A stretch of DNA of 64,000 nt from Przewalskia tangutica (taxonomy: Eukaryota; Streptophyta; Magnoliopsida; Solanales; Solanaceae), in the NCBI GenBank assembly GCA_029844215.1, contig CM056728.1, positions 84,629,676 to 84,693,675 of the forward strand. The letters are read 5' to 3'. Below the pieces are notes generated by a model that saw only the letters and a list, made by a program, of their open reading frames with translations, did no database searches and was not told the origin of the DNA. How positions within the stretch are numbered: position 1 is the stretch's first letter; each line of letters starts with the position of its first letter. Positions 1 through 11,844 of this stretch are shown piece by piece. The position numbers and the translations under genes were made by a program.

Positions 1-447
1 TGTTTGTTGAGTGTATTTTATACATTCTTTTGAGTCCTTTTTAGTTACGTATTTTACTCTTTTTGTTTGTGTTAGTATAGTGTTAGGTTGTTTTTCTTTC
101 ATTTTGTGTCACATCGGTTATAAATGAGAAAATGTTATATTTGAGGACGAAATGAGCTTAATTGAGATACAAATTGCACAAGCACAGCCCAAGAAATGAA
201 GCTTAAAAAGTGCCACGAAGAATAGAACAAATCATGCGGAATCGGACAAGAATCAAGGAGGCACCGCGGTGCCTGCCAATGTAGCACCGTGGTGCCATGG
301 AACCGCGATCAAGCAAAATAGCACCGAGGCGTAAAAATTGCCGAAAGTCTGAAACTGAATCACCGTCGAAGGAACCGCGGTACTTGAAAGAGGCACCGCG
401 GTGCCATATTTCCAGTAGCCAACAGTGATTTCGTGAGCCATTTAGCA
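1..447. repeat. Unclassified retroelement-like remnant left of element A
   Basis: AT-rich sequence followed from about 255 by GC-rich blocks that reuse a gcaccgcggtgc core. No protein domain is visible in any frame. Plant LTR-element leaders often carry such short GC-rich repeats, so a retroelement origin is inferred rather than shown. The piece ends abruptly where sequence homologous to the LTR of element A begins. Confidence 0.35.
260..405. repeat. Repeated 14-bp perfect palindrome GGCACCGCGGTGCC
   Basis: GGCACCGCGGTGCC is its own reverse complement and occurs at 260-273 and 392-405. Degenerate versions lie at 284-295 (GCACCGTGGTGC) and near 371-383 (GGAACCGCGGTAC). Role unknown. Confidence 0.7.
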
Positions 448-1132
448 CCCGTGACTGGTGCCTTACCCCGGGCACCCTAGTGATACAACATCAGAGAAAA
501 TCAGCGAAAATAAAAACTTAAAAATGAAACAAGATATATGATAAGAACAGGATAACCAAAACGGTCACCTTCCAATAAAATATATATACAAATCTTTCAA
601 ACCGAACAGTTTAATCCTTTTTACAAACCCCGCCACAACAAGATTTACATGCACTCTAAGAGTTTTTATACAACATGACGGACAGGCCCGCCATACCCCG
701 AATGTACAAGTACCTACATGTGATGGACTATACCAAAAGATAAGCCTCCGAGAAACGGAGCTTCCCAATCTGTTGAATCGTGATCCTATGGCGAGGATCG
801 ACAATCGTGTACCTCTACTGCGGCGTGACGCAGCCCAAGGAGGTCGATAACAGTACCAAGTATGTGAAATCAAAATCAGTAAATGAAATCATAGTAGTCT
901 ATATAAAGCAGGAGACATGTATGATAACCAAACTACAGTCCATAATAAATAAGCAGTCATGTAAGTCAGGGACTCACGCCCTCAAAGTCATCACTCAAAT
1001 ATAACTATGGGTCTCACGCCCTCAACATCAATCATGCCCGTGGAATACCTTCCTCACTGCCGGCAGTCTATGATATAATAACACCAAGGAGTACATATGA
1101 ACACCAAGTCCTTCCTGAGTCATAAAATTGTG

Positions 1133-1670
1133 CGGGGCAAGTACGAAGGCTAACTACCAGATACCAAACCCGCATCATCAACTGACCGGGGCAAGTACGA
1201 AAGCCAACTATCAGATACCAAAGCAGTACTAACAATACTATACAATCAAACCACGGAGCTGATACGGGGCAAGTACGAAAGCCAACTACCAGATACCAAA
1301 GCCGTACTAACAATACTATACAATCAAACCACGGAGCTGATACGGGGCAAGTACGAAAGCCAACTACCAGATACCAAGGCCGTGTCACGTGGTGGCCGGG
1401 GCAAGTACGAGGCTAACTACCAGATACCAAGGCGTATCACGAGACTCCGCCACGGCGTCACGGCAAGTACGAAAGTCAACTACGGATACCAAGGCCGTGT
1501 CACGAATGGCCGACCGGCAAGTACGAGGGCTAACTACCGGATACCAAGCGTATCACGAGACTTCGCCACTAAACCGAACGGCAAGTGCGAAGGAGAACTA
1601 CCAGGTACCAATGCCGAATCAGCCACGAGACGGGGCAAGTACGAAAGCCAACCACCAGATACCAAGGCCG
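1133..1670 (-). repeat. LTR sub-repeat array, about nine units
   Basis: The core caagtacgaaagccaactac followed by cagatacca recurs about nine times at 52-78 bp spacing. Several units are damaged in the same way (ccagata to cggata). The other LTR of this element has about six units, so the array changes length independently of the rest of the LTR. Confidence 0.8.
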
Positions 1671-3353
1671 AATCAGTAAAACCTCATGGAGAGCTAGTCC
1701 ATGGAATAACACTATCAAGCGAGCGCACTGCGGAATTCTCCGTCACTGCCGGTACGTCCAAGTAATATCATAACAAATCAGTCGGCCCTCTATTGAGAGA
1801 CGCGGTGGTATAGAAATACAATACTAGCACGACAAGGCTATCACCCGCAAACATAGGCAAGTTACACACAACTCAAGGTACTTTCATTTTATTCCAAAGT
1901 CCAGGTTTTAACCCCAAAGTACTACGTACGTTAAATTCTTTTTAAAAGATCCATTTCTTTTACAAAGGTCACCCGATGCCCGTATTATAAAAATAGAGTG
2001 ACTAACATTTTTAAGTAAACCAAAACAACTTTCATACTTTCCTTTTTAAACCAAAACACTTCTCCTTTTAAAATCAAGTTACAACCTTCTTTTCCAAAGT
2101 TCAAGTTTGCCTAATTTCAAATATTCATGTTTCTTATTTATCGAAAGATTTCATAGTTCATAGTCTTAACCATTTAAGAATATAATTCTCTTTTAAAACA
2201 ATTTGAGAAACATATGCCTTATGTGGGATTCTTGTTTATAACAATCTTATTAAAGCAGCCATGATCTAGGAAGTGTAATACAATTTTGTCTTATCTTAGC
2301 TTCTATGCAGATGGAGGTTTCTACTGGTTTTAATATAATTACTTATTTGTCAATACATTTTCCTTTATTAATGCTGCAGTGGTTCGTTCGATACTTATTC
2401 TCATTTCCGAAATCAGTAAAACATTATTCTTTAAAAACCAAGTACTCATTACTCACGAATGAGGCTTCACACTTCTTAACAACTTTCATATCAATTCAAT
2501 TAAGTCAAGTCTCTTATCTTTTAAGATTAAGTCTCTTAACTTCTAAAATCAATAAACCATTCTTTTATCTTTCTTAAGTCGTTATACCTAACTTCCCATA
2601 AAGCTAGTATAACTCTTAGCTTTTAAAACCAGGTATTACTCTTCTTTCAAAAACGATTCTTAATTCTTTTTGAAATACTTCAAGATTCTTATTATTTAAA
2701 ACTCAAGTCAAAAGACATCGGAGTAAAACCACGTTCAGTTAACACACGTACGTCTACCGTACTATATATATATTCTTTTAAAATATCATGCTCAAGAGGA
2801 TAGGAAGAATCACATACCTCGCGACGATTATCGACTATTAGTAAATAGCTCCAAAGATCAGAATCCGCTAGCCCTTTCCACCGCCGAGTAGAATACGCTA
2901 CTTGCGATCTCAACCTCGATAAGCCCAAAATTATCCAAGTTTTAATGTCGATCCTGAGCAACGTTTAGCTCCTACTCTGGGCGCTCCAACCCGCTCCAAA
3001 CAACCCTTAGAAGTTCTACGCAACTTCTTCTTAATACTTCAACCCGCTATGAAGATTTTCCTTAGGGTTTCGTTTAGTGACTAAAGGAAGTATAATAGTA
3101 TTTCTGGGCTTTTAGTATAGGTGTAACCTTGGAATACTACAAGGTATTTGGGAATAGTAACAATACTTGGAGAGTATTTTTCTACCAAGGGGGAGTATTT
3201 TACGAGAACAACTAGGTAGGGGGGGGTTTCGGCCGAAGCCTTCACAAAGGGGGGGGGGTGATTTGGACGAGAGCTTTAAGAGGGAGGGAGAGGGATTTCA
3301 AGACTTGGAAATTTCTCAAGTGTGGATGAAGAATTCCTTCAACTAAGGGGGGG

Positions 3354-3361
3354 TATTTATA
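3354..3361 (-). promoter_or_regulatory. Putative LTR TATA box (A, 3' LTR)
   Basis: TATAAATA on the minus strand, directly followed in the sense direction by C-tracts. The same box sits at the same relative place in all six A, B and C LTRs, which supports a promoter role. Transcription start is not mapped. Confidence 0.6.
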
Positions 3362-3768
3362 GGACTTTCAAGGGCTAGGATTAAGACAAGTGGTGGGAAA
3401 GTGTAGGGTGAAGATTTGGACATGTGTTTGTGGGTCCCACTTGCTCATCAACTACACAAAATATCCTACCAACTCCTTGACAAAAATGAAAGGCAAAACG
3501 TGCCATGTTTTCGTCCCAACTTCCGCCCACTTGAGGGTGACACTTGTCACCCTCTCGTTGGTCCAAAATATTTCATCTCTCGGAAAATCCGCAAAAATTA
3601 TAAATGTTGCAACCGTATTTTTCCCTTCGCAAAGTCCGGAAAACGTTTCGTCGGAAAACGATTCTTTTTGCAAGTTGTGCACAAATTTCGTCCCTTATGC
3701 CTACTTTAAGGCTAAAACTTTTGTACGTACGCCCTCACGTACTTACTCTGGAAATACGGGGTATAACA

Positions 3769-3785
3769 TTCTCCCCTCCTTAGAA
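3769..3785 (-). other. Polypurine tract of element A
   Basis: On the minus strand a purine-rich aaggaggggagaa run abuts the LTR start, the usual primer for plus-strand DNA synthesis. Identical tracts occur in B (28356-28370) and C (58755-58767). Confidence 0.8.
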
Positions 3786-4746
3786 ACATTCGTCCCGAAT
3801 GTTCCTTCTCAAGACGGATAACGATAAAGTTCCTCTTAACTTGAATAAGTTGCCAATGCCACACCTGGCCACAAAAATAACACACGCGCAAATACTTAAC
3901 TCAAGTCCACGAGAAGTCATTCCTACATCACAAAAGCTTCCACCCTGGTCTAAAGGATACTCCCTTCGCAACTTCACTTCACAACAAAATGATCTCCTTT
4001 ATTCTGCTGACACACGTTCACTTCTTTCCTCACTCGTCGTACTCTTATCGAACACTTGAACTCTTTCTAGTATACGTACCATACTTCAGTCATTGCTTCA
4101 GTTTCCAAAATCTCTGGAGTCGCTACCTCCAAACTTGGTCATCTTACTAGCCTCAAATTCCTTTAAGGCCATTCCCGGCCTTTACGATCCGATTCTGGTC
4201 GAACATATCCACGAATTTATACGATGGTTACCTAAACCTGGGCCTAGCACCCTCGTGACCCTACCACCTGGCGGGACCACCTCGAACTGACCCCACCACA
4301 TTTCAGGCCGCGGGTTGACCCGCGATTGGTCCTCAACCCGACCCGCTATCGCGCTAAACACTTGTTCCCCCGATCCGGAACAATCTCACTAATCAAGTCA
4401 CGAAAACCTAGTGGTCTTCTTAGCTCAACTACCCTATTTTATTTCATACCACCTAGGGACCTATCACACAAATATATCCCACGCATACCATGCACTCCGA
4501 TAAAGGTCAACATAAACATAAATCTTTTACTCAAGACGGCCTTACACCTAAGGTCTCAACGTGTTATATTCTAAGGTTCATACCTTCCCTGTCCCCATAC
4601 TTATTCTTTCAACTAACCATGTCTCTAAACCACAATATACACAACGCTATCTGTACATAGTACTCAACATATAATCATCATAACACGCATGCTAATCTCT
4701 AGAGGGTTAAGGATATACCTGAAAAGATAGGCGGTTCAAAGGACCG
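3786..4746 (-). other. Noncoding 3' internal region of element A
   Basis: About 960 bp between the gag stop and the polypurine tract. No open frame with a recognisable domain is present. It is conserved with 57836-58754 of element C and partly with B, so it is a family feature, sitting where pol would be in a complete chromovirus. Confidence 0.6.
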
Positions 4747-6027
4747 CTAAAACTGGGAACTTCCACCGCGACCTCTGCCGTGGCCTGCCGGTGTATGAAC
4801 ATCCTGCCTAGCTATGGAAGGTGAAGAACCCGCAAATGATTTCGTAGTCTGTGCTATCCCACCAGTGCTACCCCTGGTCGGACAGTCTCTCGCCAAATGG
4901 CCCTGTTGGCCGCAAGAATAACAATCTCCCAAATTAGTACGACACTCTCCCTTATGAAGTTTTCCACAACGGCCACACTGAGACAAGGGCGACCTTATCC
5001 GGCGAGCACTCCTACTCCCCTGAAAATCTGAAACCTGGGAGCCCTGACCTGCTCCTGAATATCCCAAACATCCCGAAGACTGTGGAGGCCCACTCGGTAC
5101 TGGGGGAGGTGTATAACTAGTCTGCTGCTGAGGCGGTCCGCCTCGAAAGTCACCAAAAGACCCTGCTGTCCTGGCCTTTTTCTGCTGATCCTGGTCATTC
5201 CGTCGACCTCTCCGCTCCTCACACCCAAGTGCATAAGCCTGTATGCGGGCAATGTCCATGCGGTGAAGAGCTACACTCACAGACAAGCCTCGCCAAGTAG
5301 TCATCGAGCCGGTGGCGTGGCGGTGCACTCGTCCTCCATATCGCTACTAACGGGGACATACCGAGCCAATGAGTCGAACTCACATTGTACTCCCGAACCG
5401 TGCGCGCTTTGCCTCAACACCAAAAATCGCCGGCCGAGCCCTCGCCGTGTGGAGGCGAGAAATGTGCAAGAAATGCCTCTCGAGAACTCGTTCCATACGG
5501 TGGAAGTGCATGCTCTCCCGGGACAGCTCACGAATCAAACGATCATCGCGGATCACGCGGCCGATGTGAACCTAAGACCACCGACTCGGTCTCGAAGCCT
5601 TGATCACTCTCATGATCCGTAGAATCGGATGAATTCTGCGGATCATCCTCCGCCTTGATCCATAAAACAACGGCGGGTGCAACTCGAAAGTCCGCGATCT
5701 CAAACTATCCGCTCTCGGGTGAACTACGGGTACAACCGGTACCAGAATCGCTGTGTCCAGCTTATCCTCGTGCCTTGCCACTATCCTGGCCAAAAGCTGG
5801 GCCATCTCTTTGTAACCCGTCTCCTCTGCTCCAGGCTGTGGGACTGGAGGCTCAGTCTTGTGGTCTCGGCGACCACGCTGCGGCCTAAACTCTTTGAAAT
5901 TTGGCGGCGTCGCAAAACTCGCCGTCAAGCACTATCTCAGTCTTGGCCCGGGCTGCGCCCCGTACTCCTCAGATCCCACTAGCGGCTCCCTCGGTGCCTT
6001 GCCCAGGCGGGTTGCACTGCGCGGAGG
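4747..6027 (-). pseudogene. gag: gag of element A (frame-broken)
   Basis: Encodes the capsid/nucleocapsid polyprotein that packages element RNA in cytoplasmic particles. The best pieces are 5928-5572 (N-terminal, with the stretch MAQLLARIVARHEDK) and 5328-4747 (C-terminal). The latter has a Q/P/S-rich linker, a short Cys-His cluster CGRCGKLHKGEC and a complete CCHC knuckle CYSCGQQGHLARDC, then a Gly/Arg-rich tail ending GGSSQF and a TAG stop. The middle capsid part (about 5330-5570) is shifted out of frame. The start is placed at the ATG at 6027 (MPPR...), by analogy with 56586 and 62416. Frame breaks coincide with CTG/CAG-rich places and may be sequence errors. Gag type: Del/Tekay-like by motif resemblance. 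Confidence 0.75.
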
Positions 6028-6221
6028 CATAACTGGTAAAAACGAAATGCGTCAGAGGGGTCCAACTTATAACACAGCTCTAAGGCACGATCTCAGAATG
6101 AGAAGAAATGGAAACCAATCCTAAATGTCCTGCAGCATCCTGATTATAGATGTGGTGCACAACACACCGATAATCAAGACTCTACTAGACACGGTCTGTA
6201 GACACTTTCCGAGGATTAACT

Positions 6222-6233
6222 GCTCTGATACCA
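6222..6233 (-). other. Primer-binding site of element A (initiator Met tRNA)
   Basis: On the minus strand TGGTATCAGAGC lies four bases after the LTR end. This is the standard plant PBS complementary to the 3' end of tRNA-iMet. It fixes the element's orientation. Confidence 0.9.
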
Positions 6234-6941
6234 CTTTTGTCACGACCCGATCCGGGCGTGGTCGTGCCTTACCCCGGGCACCCTAGTGATACAACATCAG
6301 AGAAAATCAGCGGAAATAAAAACTTAAAAATGAAACAAGATATATGATAAGAACATGATAACCAAAACGGTCACCTTCCAATAAAATATATATACAAATC
6401 TTTCAAACCGAACAGTTTAATCCTTTTTACAAACCCTGCCCACAACAGTACTACAAACCTCTAAGAGTTTTTATACAACATGACGGGACAGGGCCCCGCC
6501 ATACCCCTGAATGTACAAGTACCTACAGATGTGAGGACTATACTAAAAGATAAGCCTCGGAGAAAGCGGAGCTTCCAATCTGCTGATCTGTGATCCTATG
6601 GCGAGGATCGACAATCGTGTACCTCTACACGTGGCATGACGCGGCCGAAGGAGGTCAAGATAACAGTACCAAGTATGTGGCGAAAATCAGTAAATGAAAT
6701 CATAGTAGTCTATATAAAGCGAGACATGTATGATAACCAAACTACGATCCATAATAAATTAGCAATCATGTAAGTCAGGGACTCACGCCCTCAAAGTCAT
6801 CACTCAAATATAACTATGGGTCTCACGCCCTCAACATCAATCATGCCCGTGGAATACCTTCCTCACTGCCGGCAGTCTATGATATAATAACACCAAGGAG
6901 TACATATGAACACCAAGTCCTTCCTGAGTCATAAAACCGTG

Positions 6942-7300
6942 CGGGGCAAGTACGAAGGCTAACTACCAGATACCAAAGCCGCATCATCAACTGACCGGGG
7001 CAAGTACGAAAGCCAACTATCAGATACCAAAGCCGTACTAACAATACTATACAATCAAACCACGGAGCTGATACGGGGCAAGTACGAAAGCCAACTACCA
7101 GATACCAAAGTCGTACTAACAATACTATACAATCAAACCACGGGCGTCACGGCAAGTACGAAAGCCAACTACAGATACCAGGCCGTGTCACGTGGTGACC
7201 GGCAAGTACGAGGGCTAACTACCAGATACCGCGTCGTATCACGAGACTCCGCCACGAAGGCGATCACGGGGCAAGTAAAGCCAACTACGGATACAAGGCC
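6942..7300 (-). repeat. LTR sub-repeat array, about six units
   Basis: Same core as in the left LTR but only about six units; the last three are shortened or altered. Confidence 0.75.
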
Positions 7301-8190
7301 GAATCGGTAAAACCTCATGGAGAGCTAGTCCATGGAATAACACTATCAACGAGGCGTGCACGTGGAATTCTCCGTCCGCTGCAGACGCATAAGTAATATC
7401 ATAACAAATCAGCCGGCCCTCCATTGAGAGACGCGGTGGTATAGAAATACAATACTAGCACGACAAGGCTATCACCCGCAAACATAGGCAAGTTACACAC
7501 AACTCAAGGTACTTTCATTTTATGCCAAAGTCCAGGTTTTAACCCCAAAGTACTACGTACGTTAAATTCTTTTTAAAAGATCCATTTCTTTTACAAAGGT
7601 CACCCGATGCCCGTATTATAAAAATAGAGTGACTAACATTTTTAAGTAAACCAAAACAACTTTCATACTTTCCTTTTTAAACCAAAACACTTCTCCTTTT
7701 AAAATCAAGTTACAACCTTCTTTTCCAAAGTTCAAGTTTGCCTAATTTCAAATATTCATGTTTCTTATTTATCGAAAGATTTCATAGTTCATAGTCTTAA
7801 CCATTTAAGAATATAATTCTCTTTTAAAACAATTTGAGAAACATATGCCTTATGTGGGATTCTTGTTTATAACAATCTTATTAAAGCAGCCATGATCTAG
7901 GAAGTGTAATACAATTTTGTCTTATCTTAGCTTCTATGCAGATGGAGGTTTCTACTGGTTTTAATATAATTACTTATTTGTCAATACATTTTCCTTTATT
8001 AATGCTGCAGTGGTTCGTTCGATACTTATTCTCATTTCCGAAATCAGTAAAACATTATTCTTTAAAAACCAAGTACTAATTACTCACGAATGAGGCTTCA
8101 CACTTCTTAACAACTTTCATATCAATTCAATTAAGTCAAGTCTCTTATCTTTTAAGATTAAGTCTCTTAACTTCTAAAATCAATAAGCTT

Positions 8191-8373
8191 GTGTCAAGTA
8201 ACGTTAACTTTGAACGCGGGGAACATAGCTTGGCTGGTACACAAGTTATGGCTTCCAGCAACAAAGATGATGGATGGCAAGAGGTTTTGTCAAAAAAGAA
8301 TGGGCCGAAAAGCAGTGGGAAAGCGAAGGTAGCTAAGCGCGGAGGTGCTGATAAAACCTCCTTTGTTTCCTAA
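8191..8373 (+). pseudogene. LINE ORF1 C-terminal remnant
   Basis: About 60 open codons rich in Lys, Ser and Gly (DGWQEVLSKKNGPKSSGKAK), ending TAA at 8371-8373. Placement directly before the endonuclease ORF and the basic composition fit the C-terminus of a LINE ORF1 RNA-binding protein. The N-terminal portion lies outside the truncated insert. The stop overlaps the ORF2 start (TAATG). Confidence 0.55.
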
Positions 8374-11300
8374 TGAAAATACTTTGTTAGAATGTCCGCG
8401 GTCTTTGCGGACAAAGGGATAGGGCTGCCACGCAAGCTCTAGTGTGTAGTATCACAAAACAACATGATGCGGCTATGATTTGTCTATTGGAAACTAAGCT
8501 ATCACAGCCAAGGATAGAGTCTTTCTCTACTCAAAGATTCAAAGCGTTGAAGTTTTGCTCAAATTTGGAATTCATTGGAGGCGGTAGAATGCTATTACTT
8601 TGGGATCCATCCAGGGGTTTTTGCGAAGTGCTTGGTATGGACTCTCAGCATATCCATGTCCAGGCAAGTTGCAATATAACACAAGTGTCCTTCCTTGCCA
8701 CATTTGTGTACCCGGTTTATAGCATCTCGGATAGAAGGATGCTTTGGCATCACCTTTCTCACCTGGGTGTTGGCATCACTAAGCCTTGGATGATTATGGG
8801 AGATTTCAACACTTACTGCAACCCTAATGATAAGGTGGGGGGTCCTCCTCTCACGCCTTATGCACTTAGGGATCTTGGAGATTTCAGGAATTCTCATGGA
8901 CTAGAAGACGCTCCTTCATCCGGTTCCTTCTACACTTGGACGAATGGTTCGATTTGGTCTAAGCTTGATAGAGTGTTGATGAATCAAAATTGGAGTGATT
9001 TGACCCTGGAATGCAAGGCCAATTTCATGCCTATGGAGCCTGTCTCGGACCACTGTCCTGTGATAGCCACGATTATTGCATCCTATAATGTTGGGAAACG
9101 CCCTTTCAAGTTCATGAATATGTGGCTTTCTCACCCAGCCTTTGAGAACATTATGACTTCATGTTGGAGACAAGACATATTGGGAACTGCTCAATTCGTC
9201 CTTGCCTCCAAATTGAAAGCCTTGAAGCAACCTTTAAGGGCTTTGAACATAAGTGACTTTGGAGGAATCGAACAAAGAGCAAAAGGGGCAAACATAGAGT
9301 TCAAGGAGGCTATCAATGCACACATGGAAAATCCCTTTGATGAGGAGCTTAAAGCCAGGGTTAAGTCCTCAAGAGCTAGAGCAAACACCTTACTGGAAGC
9401 TGAAAGACACTTCATAAGGCAGAAGTCAAGACAAAAGCACTTGATTGGAAGTGATAGATGTTCCAAATACTTTCATAGTTTGATCAAAAGGAGTAATGTC
9501 AGGAACTCCATTAACTTTCTTGTTAAAGCTAATAGTACTATCACTACATCACCAGAAGAAGTTAGGGAGTTGCTTGTTGAATTTTACAAAGATCTATTAG
9601 GTACTTCCCGACCCACTACCAACTTTGATCCTGATGTGTTCAACTATGGCCCAAAGCTGAGTGAAGAAGAGAGATTACAGCTTTTGCATTTCATCACTCC
9701 AAAGGAGATTTGGGAAGCACTCTCTGATATAGGCAATGACAAGGCACCTGGACCAGATGGTTATACGGCTGCCTTCTTCAAGAATAGATGGAAAGATGTG
9801 GGCCATGATGTTGTAAGATGTGTCCAAGAGTTCTTCTCTACTGGAGTTCTTTTGAAGCAGGTAAATCATACCATCATTACCCTGCTACCAAAAACTGATC
9901 ATGATCCCAAGGTAAATGATTTCAGGCCCATCGGATTGACTAATGTGATCTATAAGATCATCACAAAGATTCTAGCTAACAGAATGGCATTGATCCTTCC
10001 TTCTCTCATTGACAAATCCCAAGGGGCTTTTGTGAAAGGAAGAAACATGATGGACAACGTATATGTGGCACAAGAGCTTGTGAGAGGATTTAATAGAGCC
10101 AGAGTCTCACCAAGATGTATGCTTATGGTGGACCTTCGTAAAGCATTCGATACAGTCTCTTGGAGCTTCCTCGAATTGGTACTAAGAAGTCTAAATTTCG
10201 ATGCAGTTACAAGATGGATCATGGAATGTGTTAGCTCAACCTCCTTCTCCCTTTCTATCAATGGTGAGCTACATGGATACTTCAAAGGAAAACGCGGCCT
10301 AAGACAAGGTGATCCTATGTCCCCTACTCTCTTTATCTTGTGCATGGAATACCTCTCAAGGATGCTTAAAATGAAGGCTGAGGCAAGAGCTTTCTCATAT
10401 TTTCCAAAGTGTAAGAAATTGGGCATTACTCATCTGGCTTTCACGGATGACCTCATGCTTTTTGCCAAAGGAGATATATCTTCAGTTGGGATTCTTATGA
10501 ATTGTCTGGAAGAGTTGGAGGCTGCCTCAGGATTAACTCTTAACCCAGCTAAATCCTCTGTCTACTTAGCGGGAATGCATTCTACAGTTCGGGACCTGAT
10601 ATTGTCCAGAGTGGGTTTCGCCATTGGAAGCTTTCCGGTACGATACTTGGGGATCCCTTTGTCCCCAATTTCAGTCTCGGTGGATCAATTTGCCCCATTC
10701 ACTAGTGCTATTTCGAATTACATTCAGAAATGGGGGCATCACACCCTTTCTTATCTTTGGTAATTTGGAACTAATCAGTCGGCCGTCGAGGTTGAGAGCT
10801 TTTGGTTCCGGCACTTCCTATCCGGCCACTATTATCAACAAGGTGCAGTCTGCTTGTATTCGGTTCTTATGGGAGGAAACCACCAAGAGTTGCTTGGGAT
10901 ATCATTTGCTTGCCTCAACCGAAGGTGGCTTGGGTCTAATGAACATCAAGGAATGGAATCATGCCACTGTTATCCAGACGATTTGGCAAACTCACACTGG
11001 TGATTCTCTATGGGTCCAATGGATCAATAGCCACTATTTGAGAGATATTACAATTTGGGACTATGAGGTACGTCTAGGGACTCCCTTTATTCAAAAAGAT
11101 TTGTGGGATTCGCGACAAATTTGTTACTATCTTTGGTAGCCATGGTGATGCTATTGTGGCTTTACAAAATGTTGTGCCAGCGGTATATTTGATTCAAGCC
11201 TCGTATATGATATCTTGCGCACTCCATGAGCTAAAAAGCCTTGGATGTCACAAATTTGGAAAGGCTTCATTCCTCCCAAATTCTCTTTTACTATGTGGCT

Positions 11301-11712
11301 AAATTGCAGAAAGCGGTTAGCTACAAAGGATACTCTATCATTTCTCAACTTGGAGGATAAATCTTGCGGGTTCTGCAAGCAAGCTAACGAAACAAGGGAA
11401 CACCTCTACTTTGCCTGTCCCTATACACACATGATTTGGAAGAGCATAAAAGATTGGTTGGGTATTAGAAGAGAGATGACAACTGTTGAAAGCTCTCTTA
11501 AATGGATTAAGAAAGAACACCGTGGGAAAAGCATCCGAGCCAAAGCTATTTTGCTTACTTTTTGCATAATGGTTTATGAGATTTGGAGGACAAGAAACAC
11601 AATGCTCTTTGAAGGCACAAGCTTCCCGGCAGAAGAGGTCATTGCAAGAATCAAAACAACATCTTATATAGTTCTCTATGATTTTATCCCCTCTTGTAAT
11701 GGCACCTTTTGA
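8373..11712 (+). pseudogene. LINE ORF2: APE endonuclease, reverse transcriptase, zf-RVT
   Basis: Nicks target DNA and reverse-transcribes LINE RNA in the nucleus. Best start is ATG 8373; its sixth codon is TAG (8388-8390) where the family normally has Trp before NVRGL, and the frame is then open to 10763. Endonuclease motifs: ETKL, WMIMGDFN, SDHCPV. RT motifs: KAPGPDG, DFRPI, QGAFVKGR, LMVDLRKAFDTVSW, GLRQGDP, and FTDD near residue 690 in place of the usual FADD. A frameshift near 10745-10763 moves the sequence to another frame (to 11139). After further stops, a zf-RVT domain runs 11245-11712 with CGFCK...EHLYFACPY. Inactive as sequenced: one early stop, one frameshift and stops around 11137-11225. 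Confidence 0.9.
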
Positions 11713-11829
11713 GTGACCATCCCTCCCCTCTATCTCTTCTTGTTTGCATTACGTTGAGGCTTGAGATACCTCAACGACTGATTGTAGCCACTTCCTTTTC
11801 GTTATTAGTAATAATATTTGCATTTACCT

Positions 11830-11844
11830 AAAAAAAAAAAAAAA
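11830..11844 (+). other. LINE poly(A) tail
   Basis: A15 run closing the LINE, immediately before resumption of LTR sequence at ccattc. Confidence 0.85.

Larger units (their letters stand above)
448..3768 (-). repeat. 3' LTR of element A (left copy)
   Basis: Matches 6238-8186 plus 11845-13061 over its length. The right end reads ...ggggtataaca, the reverse complement of the canonical TGTTATACCCC start. The left end lacks about 19 terminal bases: the expected tgtcacgaccc is absent and homology starts at cccgtgactgg (448). Confidence 0.85.
8187..11844 (+). mobile_element. 5'-truncated L1-type LINE inserted in the LTR of element A
   Basis: A plus-strand insert of about 3.66 kb with an ORF1 remnant, an endonuclease/reverse transcriptase ORF2, a short 3' UTR and an A15 tail. 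It interrupts LTR sequence at caataa|accattc. Plant L1 elements are usually near 6 kb, so the 5' part including most of ORF1 is missing, as expected from incomplete target-primed reverse transcription. A target duplication cannot be separated from the A-rich target and poly(A). Confidence 0.9.

Noticed and set aside
1068..1388. Minus-strand repeat protein with WYLVVGFRTCPVSAPWF units
   Set aside because: Comes from the LTR sub-repeat array; the same peptide appears only where the array appears and lies in an LTR.
1133..1670. CRISPR-like array
   Set aside because: Spacers are themselves repeated and homologous between units, repeats vary, and the array lies in a plant LTR.
3390..3821. Coding gene on the plus strand at the end of the A LTR
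   Set aside because: The same frame recurs at 12683-13003 because it is LTR sequence; it crosses the LTR end and the PPT, and it has no domain.
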